Shown here: positions 28,063 to 36,967 of the stretch, one piece after another
How the letters are laid out: every line of letters starts with the position of its first letter
How positions within the stretch are numbered: the first letter of the stretch is position 1
Assembly (NCBI GenBank): GCA_963825335.1
Contig: CAWGSP010000001.1
Coordinates: 1,860,001 to 1,924,000, forward strand
Origin: Methanobacterium_B sp963825335
GTDB taxonomy: Archaea > Methanobacteriota > Methanobacteria > Methanobacteriales > Methanobacteriaceae
Reading direction: 5' to 3'
DNA length: 64,000 nt
Made by a program: the position numbers and the translations under genes
The notes under the pieces: model-generated
Databases searched by the model: none
Told to the model about the DNA's origin: nothing
Seen by the model: the letters and a program-made list of their open reading frames with translations, nothing else

Positions 28063-28437
28063 TTATTTCTCGGCTTGTTTCATTTTATAATCTGCAATTG
28101 CAGCACGTAATGCGTCTGCAGCCAAGTTTGAACAATGCATTTTTACGGGTGGCAGTCCTTCAAGTTCTTCTGCAACATCATTTCTTGATATTTTGAGGGC
28201 TTCTTCAATGGTTTTTCCAACAGCCATCTCTGTTATCATACTGCTTGTAGCTATGGCAGCTCCACACCCGAATGTTTTAAATTTAACATCAGTTATTATG
28301 TTATCTTTAACAGATATGTAGATCGTCATGAGATCTCCGCAGGTTGGGTTTCCTTCGGTTCCAACTCCATCGGCATTTTCGATTTCTCCAACATTTCTTG
28401 GATTCTGGAAGTGATCCATTACCTTTTCGCTGTACAT
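28063..28437 (-). CDS. iscU: Fe-S cluster scaffold IscU/NifU N-type
   Basis: 124 residues, standard IscU length. The three cluster-ligand cysteines are present: Cys33 (NPTCGD), Cys58 (FGCGAA) and Cys102 (MHCSNLA), with the adjacent Asp35. It accepts sulfur from a cysteine desulfurase and builds [2Fe-2S] or [4Fe-4S] clusters. SD AAGGAGAAGGTGAG precedes ATG 28437. The desulfurase nifS is elsewhere in the window (53787). A sulfur-type palindrome lies 175 bp upstream, overlapping a TATA-like box, giving a predicted long leader. Confidence 0.95.
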   Translation of the reverse strand: MYSEKVMDHFQNPRNVGEIENADGVGTEGNPTCGDLMTIYISVKDNIITDVKFKTFGCGAAIATSSMITEMAVGKTIEEALKISRNDVAEELEGLPPVKMHCSNLAADALRAAIADYKMKQAEK

Positions 28438-29194
28438 GTTAACTCACCTTCTCCTTTTTGATCAGTTTTTTTAATGAAATATGTTCATCATCACTACTTT
28501 TACAACCATAAATGATATTTTATACAATACATAATCAATACAAGATTTTGACTATTGTCACTCTTATATTGGCTTTAAAAGTTAATAGAACTTTGTATAT
28601 AATATATATTTTATAACTATCGTTATATTTAAATGTTAAGATTATTTTTATTCTCAAAAATAAATTGTACATCAAACAAATGATGCCTTAAACTAAACGA
28701 GTACGGGATGTAAATACTGGTTAAAAATTACCATTGAAAGAACCAATATAAGAAACTGTTAATAAAAAAAATTGAATTGAATAAACTGAAATATTCCATA
28801 TTAAGGTCGCATTAATTTTATGGGACATACAGGACGGAATTAATTATCCTGCATGAGACAAACCCAACTTTATTTTATATACGAAAAAATAAAAGAGAAT
28901 TAAATGAACCATTTACTCCCTAAAATAATTTTATGTGTAGTTTTGTGTGGCTGCTGAATATTTTACATGTCCTGTGAGGAATATTATTGATGGGATCTCT
29001 TATCAAATATCAAGTCATTTTAAAAGTTCAAGATATTATAAAAAATGTTGTTACGGGTTTAGGGGTTTGATTTCAGAGCTAACGGATTTTTTTTCATCAT
29101 AATTCTTTATTTTATTTCTAATTGCAAAAAATAAAATTTATAAGTAAAAATTAGCTATAATATTACTAATAATTGTGAATTTTTTTTATTATAG
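28438..29194. other. intergenic region between iscU and kaiC
   Basis: 757 bp between divergent genes. It holds the iscU promoter palindrome (28612-28627) and AT-rich DNA upstream of kaiC; no gene seen. Confidence 0.5.
28612..28627 (-). promoter_or_regulatory. palindromic operator candidate, site 3 (iscU promoter)
   Basis: TATAACTATCGTTATA, 14 of 16 bases symmetric. On the minus strand a TATA-like TTTAAATA (about 28625-28634) overlaps its upstream edge. iscU starts 175 bp downstream. Confidence 0.6.
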
Positions 29195-29206
29195 GTGGAA
29201 AATAAT

Positions 29207-30904
29207 ATGAGCTCTAATTTAAATAAAATGATATTAGAAAAAAGTTCTAGTGGGATAAATGGTCTAGATGAGATTACTGAGGGGGGTTTACCTCAGGGAC
29301 GGCCAACTTTGATTTGTGGTTCTGCTGGTTGTGGTAAGACCATGTTTGCTATGCAATTTCTGGTAGAAGGTGCACAGAATGATGAACCTGGAGTTTTCGT
29401 TTCATTTGAAGAAACTCAAGACGAACTTGAAAAAAACTTCGGAACATTAGGCATAGACTTGAAAAAATTAGAAGAAGAGAAAAAATTTGCGGTAGAATAT
29501 ATCCATATGGAACGATCCGAAATAGAAGAAACTGGAGAATTTGACCTTGAAGGATTATTCATACGATTAGCATATGCAGTTGAACAGATTGGTGCTAAAC
29601 GTATTGTTTTGGATACTATTGAAGCAATATTTTCGGGTTTACCGAATGAATTCATTTTAAGGGCTGAACTAAGAAGACTGTTTTCATGGTTAAAATCACA
29701 AGGACTAACAGCTATCATAACTGGTGAAAGGGGAGAAAATACTCTCACACGTTACGGCCTTGAAGAATATGTAGCAGACTGTGTTATACTGTTAGATAAC
29801 CCGGTTGTAGATAAAATTTCTACGCGAAATCTTAGAATAATAAAATACCGTGGTTCTTCACATGGATACAATGAATACCCATTTCTAATGGATGAAGATG
29901 GAATATCAGTACTGCCTGTAACATCATTACAATTGGAGCACGAAGCACCAAGCGAATATGTACCCACAGGTATTGAACGTTTAGATAACATGCTTGGTGG
30001 AAACGGGTTTTATAAAGGCAGCAGTGTCCTTGTTACAGGTGCATCTGGTACTGGTAAGAGTAGTGTAGGGGCACAATTTGCCGAGAATATTTGTAAAAGT
30101 GGAAAGAAATGTCTCATTTTTGCATTTGAAGAATCACCAAAACAGATAATCCGAAACATGAGATCGATAGGCATAGATCTACAACCATGGGTCGATAAAG
30201 GATTATTAAAATTCCATGCAACGAGACCAACACTCTATGGATTAGAAACACACCTCGTAACCATACACAAAGTTGTTAACGATTTCGAACCTGATGTAGT
30301 TGTTATCGATCCAATATCAAATTTAATAACGGTGGGAAGTCCTGATGAAGTAAAATCCATGCTCACACGTTTAATTGACTTCCTTAAAAGTAAACAAATA
30401 ACCACACTATCCAATGCACTCACAGTTATGGGACAAATTGAAACCGATATTGGCGTATCTTCATTAATGGATACATGGATCGATTTAAAATCTGTTGTAA
30501 CTAATGGCGAACGAAATCGTACCATTGACATAGTTAAAACACGTGGTATGTACCACTCGAACCAGTTAAGGGAATTCAAACTCACAAATGAGGGAATCGA
30601 CATTGTTGATGTTTATCTTGGACCAGCGGGAATGTTAACAGGTTCAGCACGTATTTCACAAATTTCAAAGGAAAAAGCCGAGAAACTTGAACGCAAACAG
30701 GAAATTGAAAGAAAACAAAGGGTATTGGAACAAAAACGCAAAACAATGGAATCACAAATATCTGAACTTAAAGCACAATATGAATCAGAAAAACTGGAAT
30801 ACGAACGTGCCATAGCACAAGATAAACAAGAAGAACAAGCTATTAAAGAGGAACGCAATATTATGGCAAAAAGCAGAAAATCTGATGGTTACAATAGGAA
30901 GTGA
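29207..30904 (+). CDS. kaiC: KaiC-like double-domain ATPase
   Basis: 565 residues with two RecA-like KaiC domains. CI has Walker A GSAGCGKT (38-45) and catalytic Glu68-Glu69 (SFEETQ). CII has GASGTGKSS (from 278) and Glu308-Glu309 (AFEESPKQ). Aligned with cyanobacterial KaiC, the phosphosites Ser431/Thr432 correspond to Ser418/Ser419 (GVSSLMDT), so autophosphorylation is plausible. A 90-residue charged coiled coil follows from about residue 475, longer than in cyanobacteria. ATG 29207 is 8 nt after AGGTGG; a GTG inside that box is rejected. Two kaiB genes and a histidine kinase follow directly. Confidence 0.92.
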   Translation: MSSNLNKMILEKSSSGINGLDEITEGGLPQGRPTLICGSAGCGKTMFAMQFLVEGAQNDEPGVFVSFEETQDELEKNFGTLGIDLKKLEEEKKFAVEYIHMERSEIEETGEFDLEGLFIRLAYAVEQIGAKRIVLDTIEAIFSGLPNEFILRAELRRLFSWLKSQGLTAIITGERGENTLTRYGLEEYVADCVILLDNPVVDKISTRNLRIIKYRGSSHGYNEYPFLMDEDGISVLPVTSLQLEHEAPSEYVPTGIERLDNMLGGNGFYKGSSVLVTGASGTGKSSVGAQFAENICKSGKKCLIFAFEESPKQIIRNMRSIGIDLQPWVDKGLLKFHATRPTLYGLETHLVTIHKVVNDFEPDVVVIDPISNLITVGSPDEVKSMLTRLIDFLKSKQITTLSNALTVMGQIETDIGVSSLMDTWIDLKSVVTNGERNRTIDIVKTRGMYHSNQLREFKLTNEGIDIVDVYLGPAGMLTGSARISQISKEKAEKLERKQEIERKQRVLEQKRKTMESQISELKAQYESEKLEYERAIAQDKQEEQAIKEERNIMAKSRKSDGYNRK

Positions 30905-30910
30905 TGATAA

Positions 30911-31243
30911 ATGAGCAATGAATCAGGATCAGATGTTCAAAGTTCTGACGAGAGTAGTGAAATCTGGAATTTAAGATTGTATGTAGCCGGACAAACATCA
31001 AAATCATTAGAAGCCTTTGCGAACCTGAAAGAAATCTGCGAAACACATCTCAAAGGTAAATACATAATTGAAGTAGTAGATCTGGTCCAAACACCAGAAT
31101 TAGCTAAGGACGACCAGATCCTAGCAATTCCAACATTGGTCAGGAAACTTCCTGAACCCATAAAAAAAATAATCGGAACACTATCTAAAGAAGAAAAAGT
31201 CCTGGTAGGGTTAGATATAAAACCGGTTAAAAAAAATCCATAA
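30911..31243 (+). CDS. kaiB: KaiB-like protein 1
   Basis: 110 residues. After an acidic Ser-rich leader (1-17), a KaiB domain reads LRLYVAGQTSKSLEAFANL, with the IIEVVDLVQTPELAKDD strand-turn and AIPTLVRKLPEP. This thioredoxin-like, fold-switching family binds KaiC and recruits output or KaiA-type partners. It starts 6 bp after kaiC stop with GTGAT as ribosome binding site. Differs from KaiB 2 in charge and leader, so the pair may form different complexes. Confidence 0.9.
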   Translation: MSNESGSDVQSSDESSEIWNLRLYVAGQTSKSLEAFANLKEICETHLKGKYIIEVVDLVQTPELAKDDQILAIPTLVRKLPEPIKKIIGTLSKEEKVLVGLDIKPVKKNP

Positions 31244-31264
31244 ATATTATAGGGGATATAAATA

Positions 31265-31609
31265 ATGGATGAAAAAACAAACAAAATCGATGAATTTGAA
31301 GAAGCTCTTGAAACCAGTGAAAAAGGTGAAAAGCTTGTGCTGCGTCTTTTTGTTGCAGGTCTAAATCCTAAATCTAAAAAAGCAGTTGAAAATTTAAGGG
31401 AACTATGTGAAGAAAATATAGATTGTAAATGTGAAATTGAAGTCATAGATATCTACCAACAACCAATATTCGCCAAAGAGGGAAAGATAATAGCGGCACC
31501 AACACTAATCAAAGAATTACCATTACCCGTAAGAAGATTTGTAGGTGACTTATCAAATAAAGAAAAATTACTATTAGGATTAGATGTATTAAAATCCCCT
31601 AAAAAGTGA
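31265..31609 (+). CDS. kaiB: KaiB-like protein 2
   Basis: 114 residues with an acidic N-terminal leader (1-25) and a KaiB domain LRLFVAGLNPKSKKAVENL, IEVIDIYQQPIFAKEGK, AAPTLIKELPLPVRRFVG. It is about half identical by eye to KaiB 1, so this is a local gene duplication. SD AGGGGAT lies upstream of the ATG, 21 bp after kaiB 1. It is followed within 7 bp by a PAS histidine kinase, which probably transmits the state of the KaiC-KaiB complex. Confidence 0.9.
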   Translation: MDEKTNKIDEFEEALETSEKGEKLVLRLFVAGLNPKSKKAVENLRELCEENIDCKCEIEVIDIYQQPIFAKEGKIIAAPTLIKELPLPVRRFVGDLSNKEKLLLGLDVLKSPKK

Positions 31610-31616
31610 TTCAGAT

Positions 31617-32864
31617 ATGGCTACCAAAGATAATGCCTCAAAAATCAAAGAAGATTTGGTTAATGAAAATCTAGTATTACAGTCACGTTTGGATGAAGCG
31701 GAACAAACTTTAAACGCCATCAAAAATGGTGAAATAGATGCATTAGTTACACCCAACAATGATGGAGCACAGATTTATACTTTGAATAGTGCTGATTCTC
31801 TTTATCGAAATATTGTACAAGATATGAGTGAAGGAGTAGCCACTTTAACCTTTGATGGAACTATTTTATATGGTAATAAACAATTAGCTTGCCTATTGGA
31901 TATACCATTGGAAAAATTATCTGGACAAAGATTTAATGATTTTATACTCCAAAAAGACTTGGTTTTATATAAAAATATCTACAAAAAAGGATTAGAAAAT
32001 AAAAGCAACAGTGAAATTAAGATTAAATCGGTTAAAGGGAAAATAATACCTGTACATATCTCAATTAATCGATTGAAAGATTTGAAAGGTGTTTATATTG
32101 TACTCACAGATCTGAGTGAACAGAAACATCGTGAAAAATTAGCTAGAAGTTTGAAAGAACTTGAAAGGTCTAATGCTGAACTTCAACAATTTGCTTATGT
32201 TGCATCTCATGATCTACGTGAACCATTACGAATGATAACTAGCTTTTTACAATTATTAGAACGACGATACAAGGATCAATTAGACAAAGATGCCAATGAA
32301 TTCATTGAATATGCTGTTGATGGAGCCAAACGTCTAGACCAGATGATCAAAGATATCCTAGAATACTCTAGAGTAACAAGAGAAAAATTAGAATTAAAAC
32401 AAGTAAATATTGAAAAAGTCTTAGAAGAAACAATAACTACCTTAAAAGTCTTAATAGATGAAAATGATGCAATAATAACGAATGATCCATTACCAACAAT
32501 CTATGCAGATAAACAACTGATGATTCAACTACTCCAGAACCTAATAGGAAATGCCGTAAAATATCGCAGCCAAGAAACACCTAAAATCCATATGTCAGCC
32601 AAAAAAGAAGATGATCACTACCTTTTCTCAATTAAAGACAATGGAATTGGAATTTCTCCTAAACACTTGAAACAAATATTTACAATATTCAAAAGACTAC
32701 ACACACAGAATGAATACGAAGGTACAGGAATAGGACTAGCCATTACACAGAAAATAGTCCAACAGTTCAATGGTGAAATATGGGCTGAATCAGAACTAGG
32801 AAAAGGAACTACATTCTACTTTAGAATTCCCATTAAAACTGAAGAATATACCAACTATTTTTAA
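31617..32864 (+). CDS. PAS sensor histidine kinase (Kai operon)
   Basis: 415 residues, cytoplasmic (no membrane helix). An N-terminal coiled coil (LQSRLDEAEQTLNAIKNGEI) leads to a PAS domain (about 65-170), then HisKA with phospho-His198 (VASHDLREPL), and HATPase_c with N (NLIGNAVKY), G1 (IKDNGIGI) and G2 (YEGTGIGLAIT) boxes. It lacks a receiver, so its partners should be the separate REC proteins at 11459 or 15603. Last gene of the kaiC-kaiB-kaiB operon, 7 bp after kaiB 2; functionally it takes the place of SasA, though it has a PAS domain rather than a KaiB-like sensor. Confidence 0.92.
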   Translation: MATKDNASKIKEDLVNENLVLQSRLDEAEQTLNAIKNGEIDALVTPNNDGAQIYTLNSADSLYRNIVQDMSEGVATLTFDGTILYGNKQLACLLDIPLEKLSGQRFNDFILQKDLVLYKNIYKKGLENKSNSEIKIKSVKGKIIPVHISINRLKDLKGVYIVLTDLSEQKHREKLARSLKELERSNAELQQFAYVASHDLREPLRMITSFLQLLERRYKDQLDKDANEFIEYAVDGAKRLDQMIKDILEYSRVTREKLELKQVNIEKVLEETITTLKVLIDENDAIITNDPLPTIYADKQLMIQLLQNLIGNAVKYRSQETPKIHMSAKKEDDHYLFSIKDNGIGISPKHLKQIFTIFKRLHTQNEYEGTGIGLAITQKIVQQFNGEIWAESELGKGTTFYFRIPIKTEEYTNYF

Positions 32865-33217
32865 ATATTCAAACCAAATTTTTTTAAATGAATTATGGAC
32901 CATACAATTATTAGGTTTTTTTTTTAGTTAGTAGTTTTATACTCCATTATATTTCTAAGTATTATTTAGGAGTGATTTTATATCACAAGAGGCTGTTATT
33001 ATTTGTGTAACAAATTAAAATAAAGATTTTATTAGTTGAATTACCGAAACCGGTAAAATTTATTTTCATGATTAAATCACAATTTGATAATTTTATCGAC
33101 ATCTATGATCTGATACAAATTCAAAAGCATCAATAAATTTGTAACAATTTTTTTTAATTTAAAAAAAAAATATCTGAAATAAAAATCAAAATATTTATTA
33201 TAGGGTGATTATGTTTT
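32865..33217. other. intergenic region
   Basis: 353 bp after the Kai operon. T-rich stretches at 32880-32930 may end transcription; no gene is seen. Confidence 0.45.
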
Positions 33218-33505
33218 ATGTTAAAATTTGATAGGACTTCCATCATAAATAAAAAGACATTTGAGGGAATATTTTTAAATTATAGATCTATTTTATATTA
33301 CATCGATTTAGATGTAAATAGCAAATTATACGATTTTTTAGAAAGTGAGCTGAAAGGATATTACTCAGATAAAAAAGAAATTAAATAGAGTTCCAATCCT
33401 TCGATAATAAAAAACAATTAGAATATGGCTTAAACTATATTTTAATCGAAAAAATGATTGCTTATACATTACCCGAAAATATTAATCCGAATTTGAACAA
33501 ATAAA
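33218..33505 (+). pseudogene. short decayed ORF
   Basis: ATG 33218, 3 nt past a GGTGATTATG box, opens a 56-codon frame (MLKFDRTSIINKKTFEGIFL...) ending at TAG 33386. A second frame continues with FQSFDNKKQLEYGLNYILIE to a TAA near 33503, as if one protein of about 95 residues were split by a frameshift. Family unknown. Either a small real gene or a remnant. Confidence 0.4.
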
Positions 33506-33572
33506 TCAAGAATTACAAAAAGACTTTAAACTAAAAACAGAGATCTAAGTTTTCAATTTATAAAATTTATAT

Positions 33573-33728
33573 TTATCTAACAGGTAATTCGAGAATTCCC
33601 GCTTCATATCTATCAAAAATCGCAGATTTTAATACTTTAAATCCGCATTTATTACATTTAATAAATTTTTTTGAAAATTGATCATCGATCATCCTTCCTT
33701 TATCTTTAGTATGGATTAATTCACCCAT
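33573..33728 (-). CDS. small CxxC protein, 51 aa
   Basis: 51 residues beginning MGELIHTKDKGRMIDD and containing one CNKCGFKVLKSAIF knuckle that could bind zinc as a dimer, ending in GILELPVR. GTGAT lies 4 nt before ATG 33728. It is too short for most annotation cut-offs but the pattern is protein-like. Unknown function. Confidence 0.55.
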   Translation of the reverse strand: MGELIHTKDKGRMIDDQFSKKFIKCNKCGFKVLKSAIFDRYEAGILELPVR

Positions 33729-33898
33729 ATTTATCACGCATCCCGTATTTTTTTTATTAATTATTCAGTTAATTTGAATAGATTGGCAGATCTTTTGAAA
33801 CAATATCCGATGTTACATCATCAATTAAAATTTGAATATAAGAAAATATTTTGTTAAATTATTGAATTTGCAAATAAAAACTAAATAACAAATAAAAA

Positions 33899-34105
33899 CT
33901 AATCATTAATCTGTGTTACAATATATTTTAATAAATTTTCTAATTCGACTTCGGTCAAAGCTACCTTACCAAGTTCTTCGATGATTGGTTCTCCTAATAT
34001 CTCATCGAATGTTTCTAGATTATTGGTTAAGACATAAATGCCTTCAACTTCCTTTATTGTAGTAAAAATTGAGCCATTTTCGGTTATTCTCGTTCCTAAC
34101 AACAT
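33899..34105 (-). CDS. hypothetical protein, 68 aa
   Basis: 68 residues from ATG 34105, preceded by AAGGGGAG with 7-nt spacing (a longer frame to 34144 lacks this box). The first half is beta-like (MLLGTRITENGSIFTTI), the second helical and acidic. No family recognised. Probably real on ribosome binding site strength. Confidence 0.55.
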   Translation of the reverse strand: MLLGTRITENGSIFTTIKEVEGIYVLTNNLETFDEILGEPIIEELGKVALTEVELENLLKYIVTQIND

Positions 34106-34385
34106 ATAATATTCTCCCCTTAAAATTGTTGTTGTATGGATCATATTTGTTTAATAAATACGATCATTTATTTATGCTCCACATTTCTAAATTAAACCCA
34201 ATATAACACTTTGGTTCTATTGTGACAGATCTAAAACAGCTTACGAGTTGTATCTAGAACATTCCAATTTTTGGCGGGTATTTTTATCAATGTGTCAATT
34301 CATTCTATTGAATCAAATTTTTGGGTTCTGACAGATATTCTCAATATTTGGTCAGAGGATGACTTTCATTTCTTATAATATATTT

Positions 34386-34628
34386 TCAAGACATATTTTC
34401 CATTTTGTTGATCCCCAATTGGGTAATTTTTACTTTAACTTCGTTATCTACTGATTCATTAAGTTCTACATATCCATCGTCTTTTAAATATTTAACATCG
34501 GATAATAATTCGTTATACCCGATATTTTGTAGCAGTGTAAGGTCATCTATACTCACTGGGTTTCCCGGTTCTTGTTTTTCAATAATAAACAACATTTTTA
34601 GCAATTTTTTCAATTCTCTCTTATCCAT
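34386..34628 (-). CDS. small winged-helix-like protein, 80 aa
   Basis: 80 residues arranged as helices plus a C-terminal wing: MDKRELKKLLKMLF, SIDDLTLLQNIGYNELLSDV, YLKDDGYVELNESVDNEVKV, ITQLGINKM. This resembles the winged-helix fold of small archaeal regulators. GGGAGTGAT lies 4 nt before ATG 34628. No neighbour suggests a target. Confidence 0.6.
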   Translation of the reverse strand: MDKRELKKLLKMLFIIEKQEPGNPVSIDDLTLLQNIGYNELLSDVKYLKDDGYVELNESVDNEVKVKITQLGINKMENMS

Positions 34629-35566
34629 TTACATCACTCCCTCGGATTTTTCATACCAACGAAAATAACGTATATAATTGGGTTAACATGGAACTAACCA
34701 ATGCTAACACATTAATCTCAGAAGTTTTACCTTTCCTGTTTAAATGATCTTCTCTCAAAATTTAGAAAAGAAAGTGGGATTCTTAATAAAAAAATATTAC
34801 TAGAACAGTTGAGTCCATGAAATCATGTTGTCTTTTTTGTGAGATCTAACAGACACGATATCATTAAAAGCAGTCATTTGCCTATATTTTTTTATCTTTG
34901 ACCACTCATACTATTTTATTCGCATTATAACATTATATCTCACAACATATAAACTTATGCTCAATTACACCTTAATTCAAACTATTACATCTTAATACCC
35001 TAATTTTAAAATCTTAAATGTAAATTTAAATTAAATAGATTTCACAGATAAATCACTTATGATATCCCAAATATAGATTTTATTATCAATTATTTGTATT
35101 AATATCCGTAAATAATGTAATAAATTTTGTAGATCTGAAAAAATATTTTTGAAATTTCTGTAAAAAATAAAAGATTAGTTGTTTTAAATATCCTAATGTG
35201 TCTAAAAAGATTAAAAAAAAGATTGACTCCAATTTCAAACATTCAAAACATTATTCAGTCATAAACTGTCATCGTTTTATGAAAAAAGGAATACCAACTT
35301 GAATAAACGTTACACAATAAAACAATACCAAATATGCACGCATATTAATTAAATTAACCAGTTATATGGAATTTTATCCCCAATAATGATGACTAATAAC
35401 TTGAAATTTATATTAAATTAATATCATCAATAAAATAAAAAAAACCTATCATAATGCTATCTATAACCAGATTATGGGGTTGATATAGGTTTTTTATATT
35501 AAAAATCATTTTTAGAAACATATTTCAACACTTAATACTTAATATATGAAAATAGAATGGTAACTA
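34629..35566. other. long intergenic region upstream of mntP
   Basis: 938 bp between divergent genes. AT-rich; only the hairpin at 35439-35495 stands out. Confidence 0.5.
35439..35495 (+). promoter_or_regulatory. bulged hairpin with T tract upstream of mntP
   Basis: AAAAAACCTAT (35439-35449) pairs with ATAGGTTTTTT (35485-35495), and CATAAT (35450-35455) with ATTATG (35471-35476), giving 17 stacked pairs with an 8-nt bulge and a 15-nt loop. The 3' arm runs into T-rich DNA, like an intrinsic terminator. It ends 71 bp before the mntP start, so it may be a regulatory leader or may end an upstream transcript. Confidence 0.5.
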
Positions 35567-36106
35567 ATGAATATTATACTAATAATTTTTATCGCTATAG
35601 GACTTGCAATAGATGCTTTTGTCGTTGCAATCACTAAAGGGATGACAAATAAGACAACATTAACTCATGATTTAATTATAGCGTGCCTATTTGGTGGAAG
35701 TCAAGCAGCAATGGCAATACTGGGATGGCTGTTGGGATTACCACTCGAAAAAATTGTTTCAACACTAGCTCCATGGATAGCATTTATCTTAATATCTGTA
35801 ATAGGTATTAAAATGATTTACGAATCTTTCAATAAAGATGATGAAATCGATAATAATTTTTCTTTGAAAGAAATATCCATTCTTGCCATTGCAACAAGTA
35901 TCGATGCATTTGTAGTGGGAATTTCCTTGGCTTTACTAAAAAATCCAATTATTGAACCGGCTATCATAATAGGAGTCATGGCATTTATATTATCCTTTAT
36001 CGGAGTTTACATAGGTAAAAAATTGGGGCATTTATTCGGTGTTGAGATCGAAATATTAGGCGGTGTAATATTAATATTGATAGGAATATCTCTTTTAATC
36101 TACTAA
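35567..36106 (+). CDS. mntP: MntP-type manganese efflux pump
   Basis: 179 residues, six membrane helices, with the family's two internally repeated Asp motifs: IGLAIDAFVVAITKG in helix 1 and ATSIDAFVVGISLAL in helix 4. This MntP/DUF204 family exports Mn2+. The length is slightly short of the usual 185-190. It is single, between long gaps. A hairpin with T tract upstream could be a control element. Confidence 0.9.
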   Translation: MNIILIIFIAIGLAIDAFVVAITKGMTNKTTLTHDLIIACLFGGSQAAMAILGWLLGLPLEKIVSTLAPWIAFILISVIGIKMIYESFNKDDEIDNNFSLKEISILAIATSIDAFVVGISLALLKNPIIEPAIIIGVMAFILSFIGVYIGKKLGHLFGVEIEILGGVILILIGISLLIY

Positions 36107-36243
36107 AAACATATAGAGATGTGTCACATATTTAAAACATATCTTGGATTATTTTAACAAATTTGTTCGATGAGTCACCATGAATCAAATAGAAATATAG
36201 TCGATCGATTGTTAGTATAATATTAAAGAGAATTTCTACTGTA

Positions 36244-36833
36244 TTATAGGATATAAGGGATGATCATTTTAGTTTTTTTCATATAGTCTATATATTCCAC
36301 CCCTAGAGAAGATATTAACATCTTCTCTTCGGCTTCGATTCTGTAACCTATTGAAAGGCCGCAAATAACTAAAATTACTATAAAACTAACCCATGACTGG
36401 AATACCAAACCTATTCCCAATAATATCAGGTACATACCACTGTATGATGGGTGGCGTATATATCGGTATGGGCTGTTGCTAACTACGCTTTGGCCTTTCT
36501 GTGTACCTAAAGTTGGGGAGAAAAACCGGCCCAGAACAACAATAGATAATTGTCTCAAGATGATTCCAGAAATCATGAAGACAATCCCAAAAACAAAGAA
36601 CCAATCTGGTATTATGCCTATATTCAGACGACTGATTATGTATCCAATGACGACTCCAGAGATCATTCCAATTCGGAACAGGTATTGAGAATTTTGAGAT
36701 AATGGTTTATTTTAGTTTCACCACGACGTAAATCCGGGATTATATATCCCCCTATGATTTCACTCAAGAACCATAAAACAAACACGACTAAAAATACTGT
36801 TTTAGCAGTCTGTGAAGACATCACTTCGATCAT
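36244..36833 (-). pseudogene. isoprenylcysteine methyltransferase-like gene with frameshift
   Basis: Two frames make one ICMT/PEMT-type membrane methyltransferase of about 195 residues. The N-terminal part starts at ATG 36833 behind AAGGAGT (IEVMSSQTAKTVFLVVFVLW, EIIGGYIIPDLRRGETKI). The C-terminal part (YRYIRHPSYSGMYLILLGIG, then RIEAEEKMLISSLG) holds the SAM-binding RHPxYxG and the EExxL motif. They join if one A is added near 36704-36713, inside a short A run. This may be a real mutation or a sequencing error in the homopolymer. The function would be methylation of a lipid or thiol. Confidence 0.7.
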
Positions 36834-36967
36834 TTATTAAACTCCTTCTAAAAAATAATTTTATGAACAGACAATAATGGTAATATTAACCAGCTTCAAA
36901 GGATTGTTAAAATCAAACAAAATATGCCCTGATCATCATAAAAGTCTTTATCAAACATCTACAATGT

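Noticed and set aside
35439..35495. Manganese (yybP-ykoY) riboswitch upstream of mntP
   Set aside because: A hairpin is present but the conserved riboswitch sequence elements are not visible.
36156..36167. AACAAATTTGTT palindrome
   Set aside because: Has a longer centre than the sulfur-type site and lies between convergent genes, not in a promoter.
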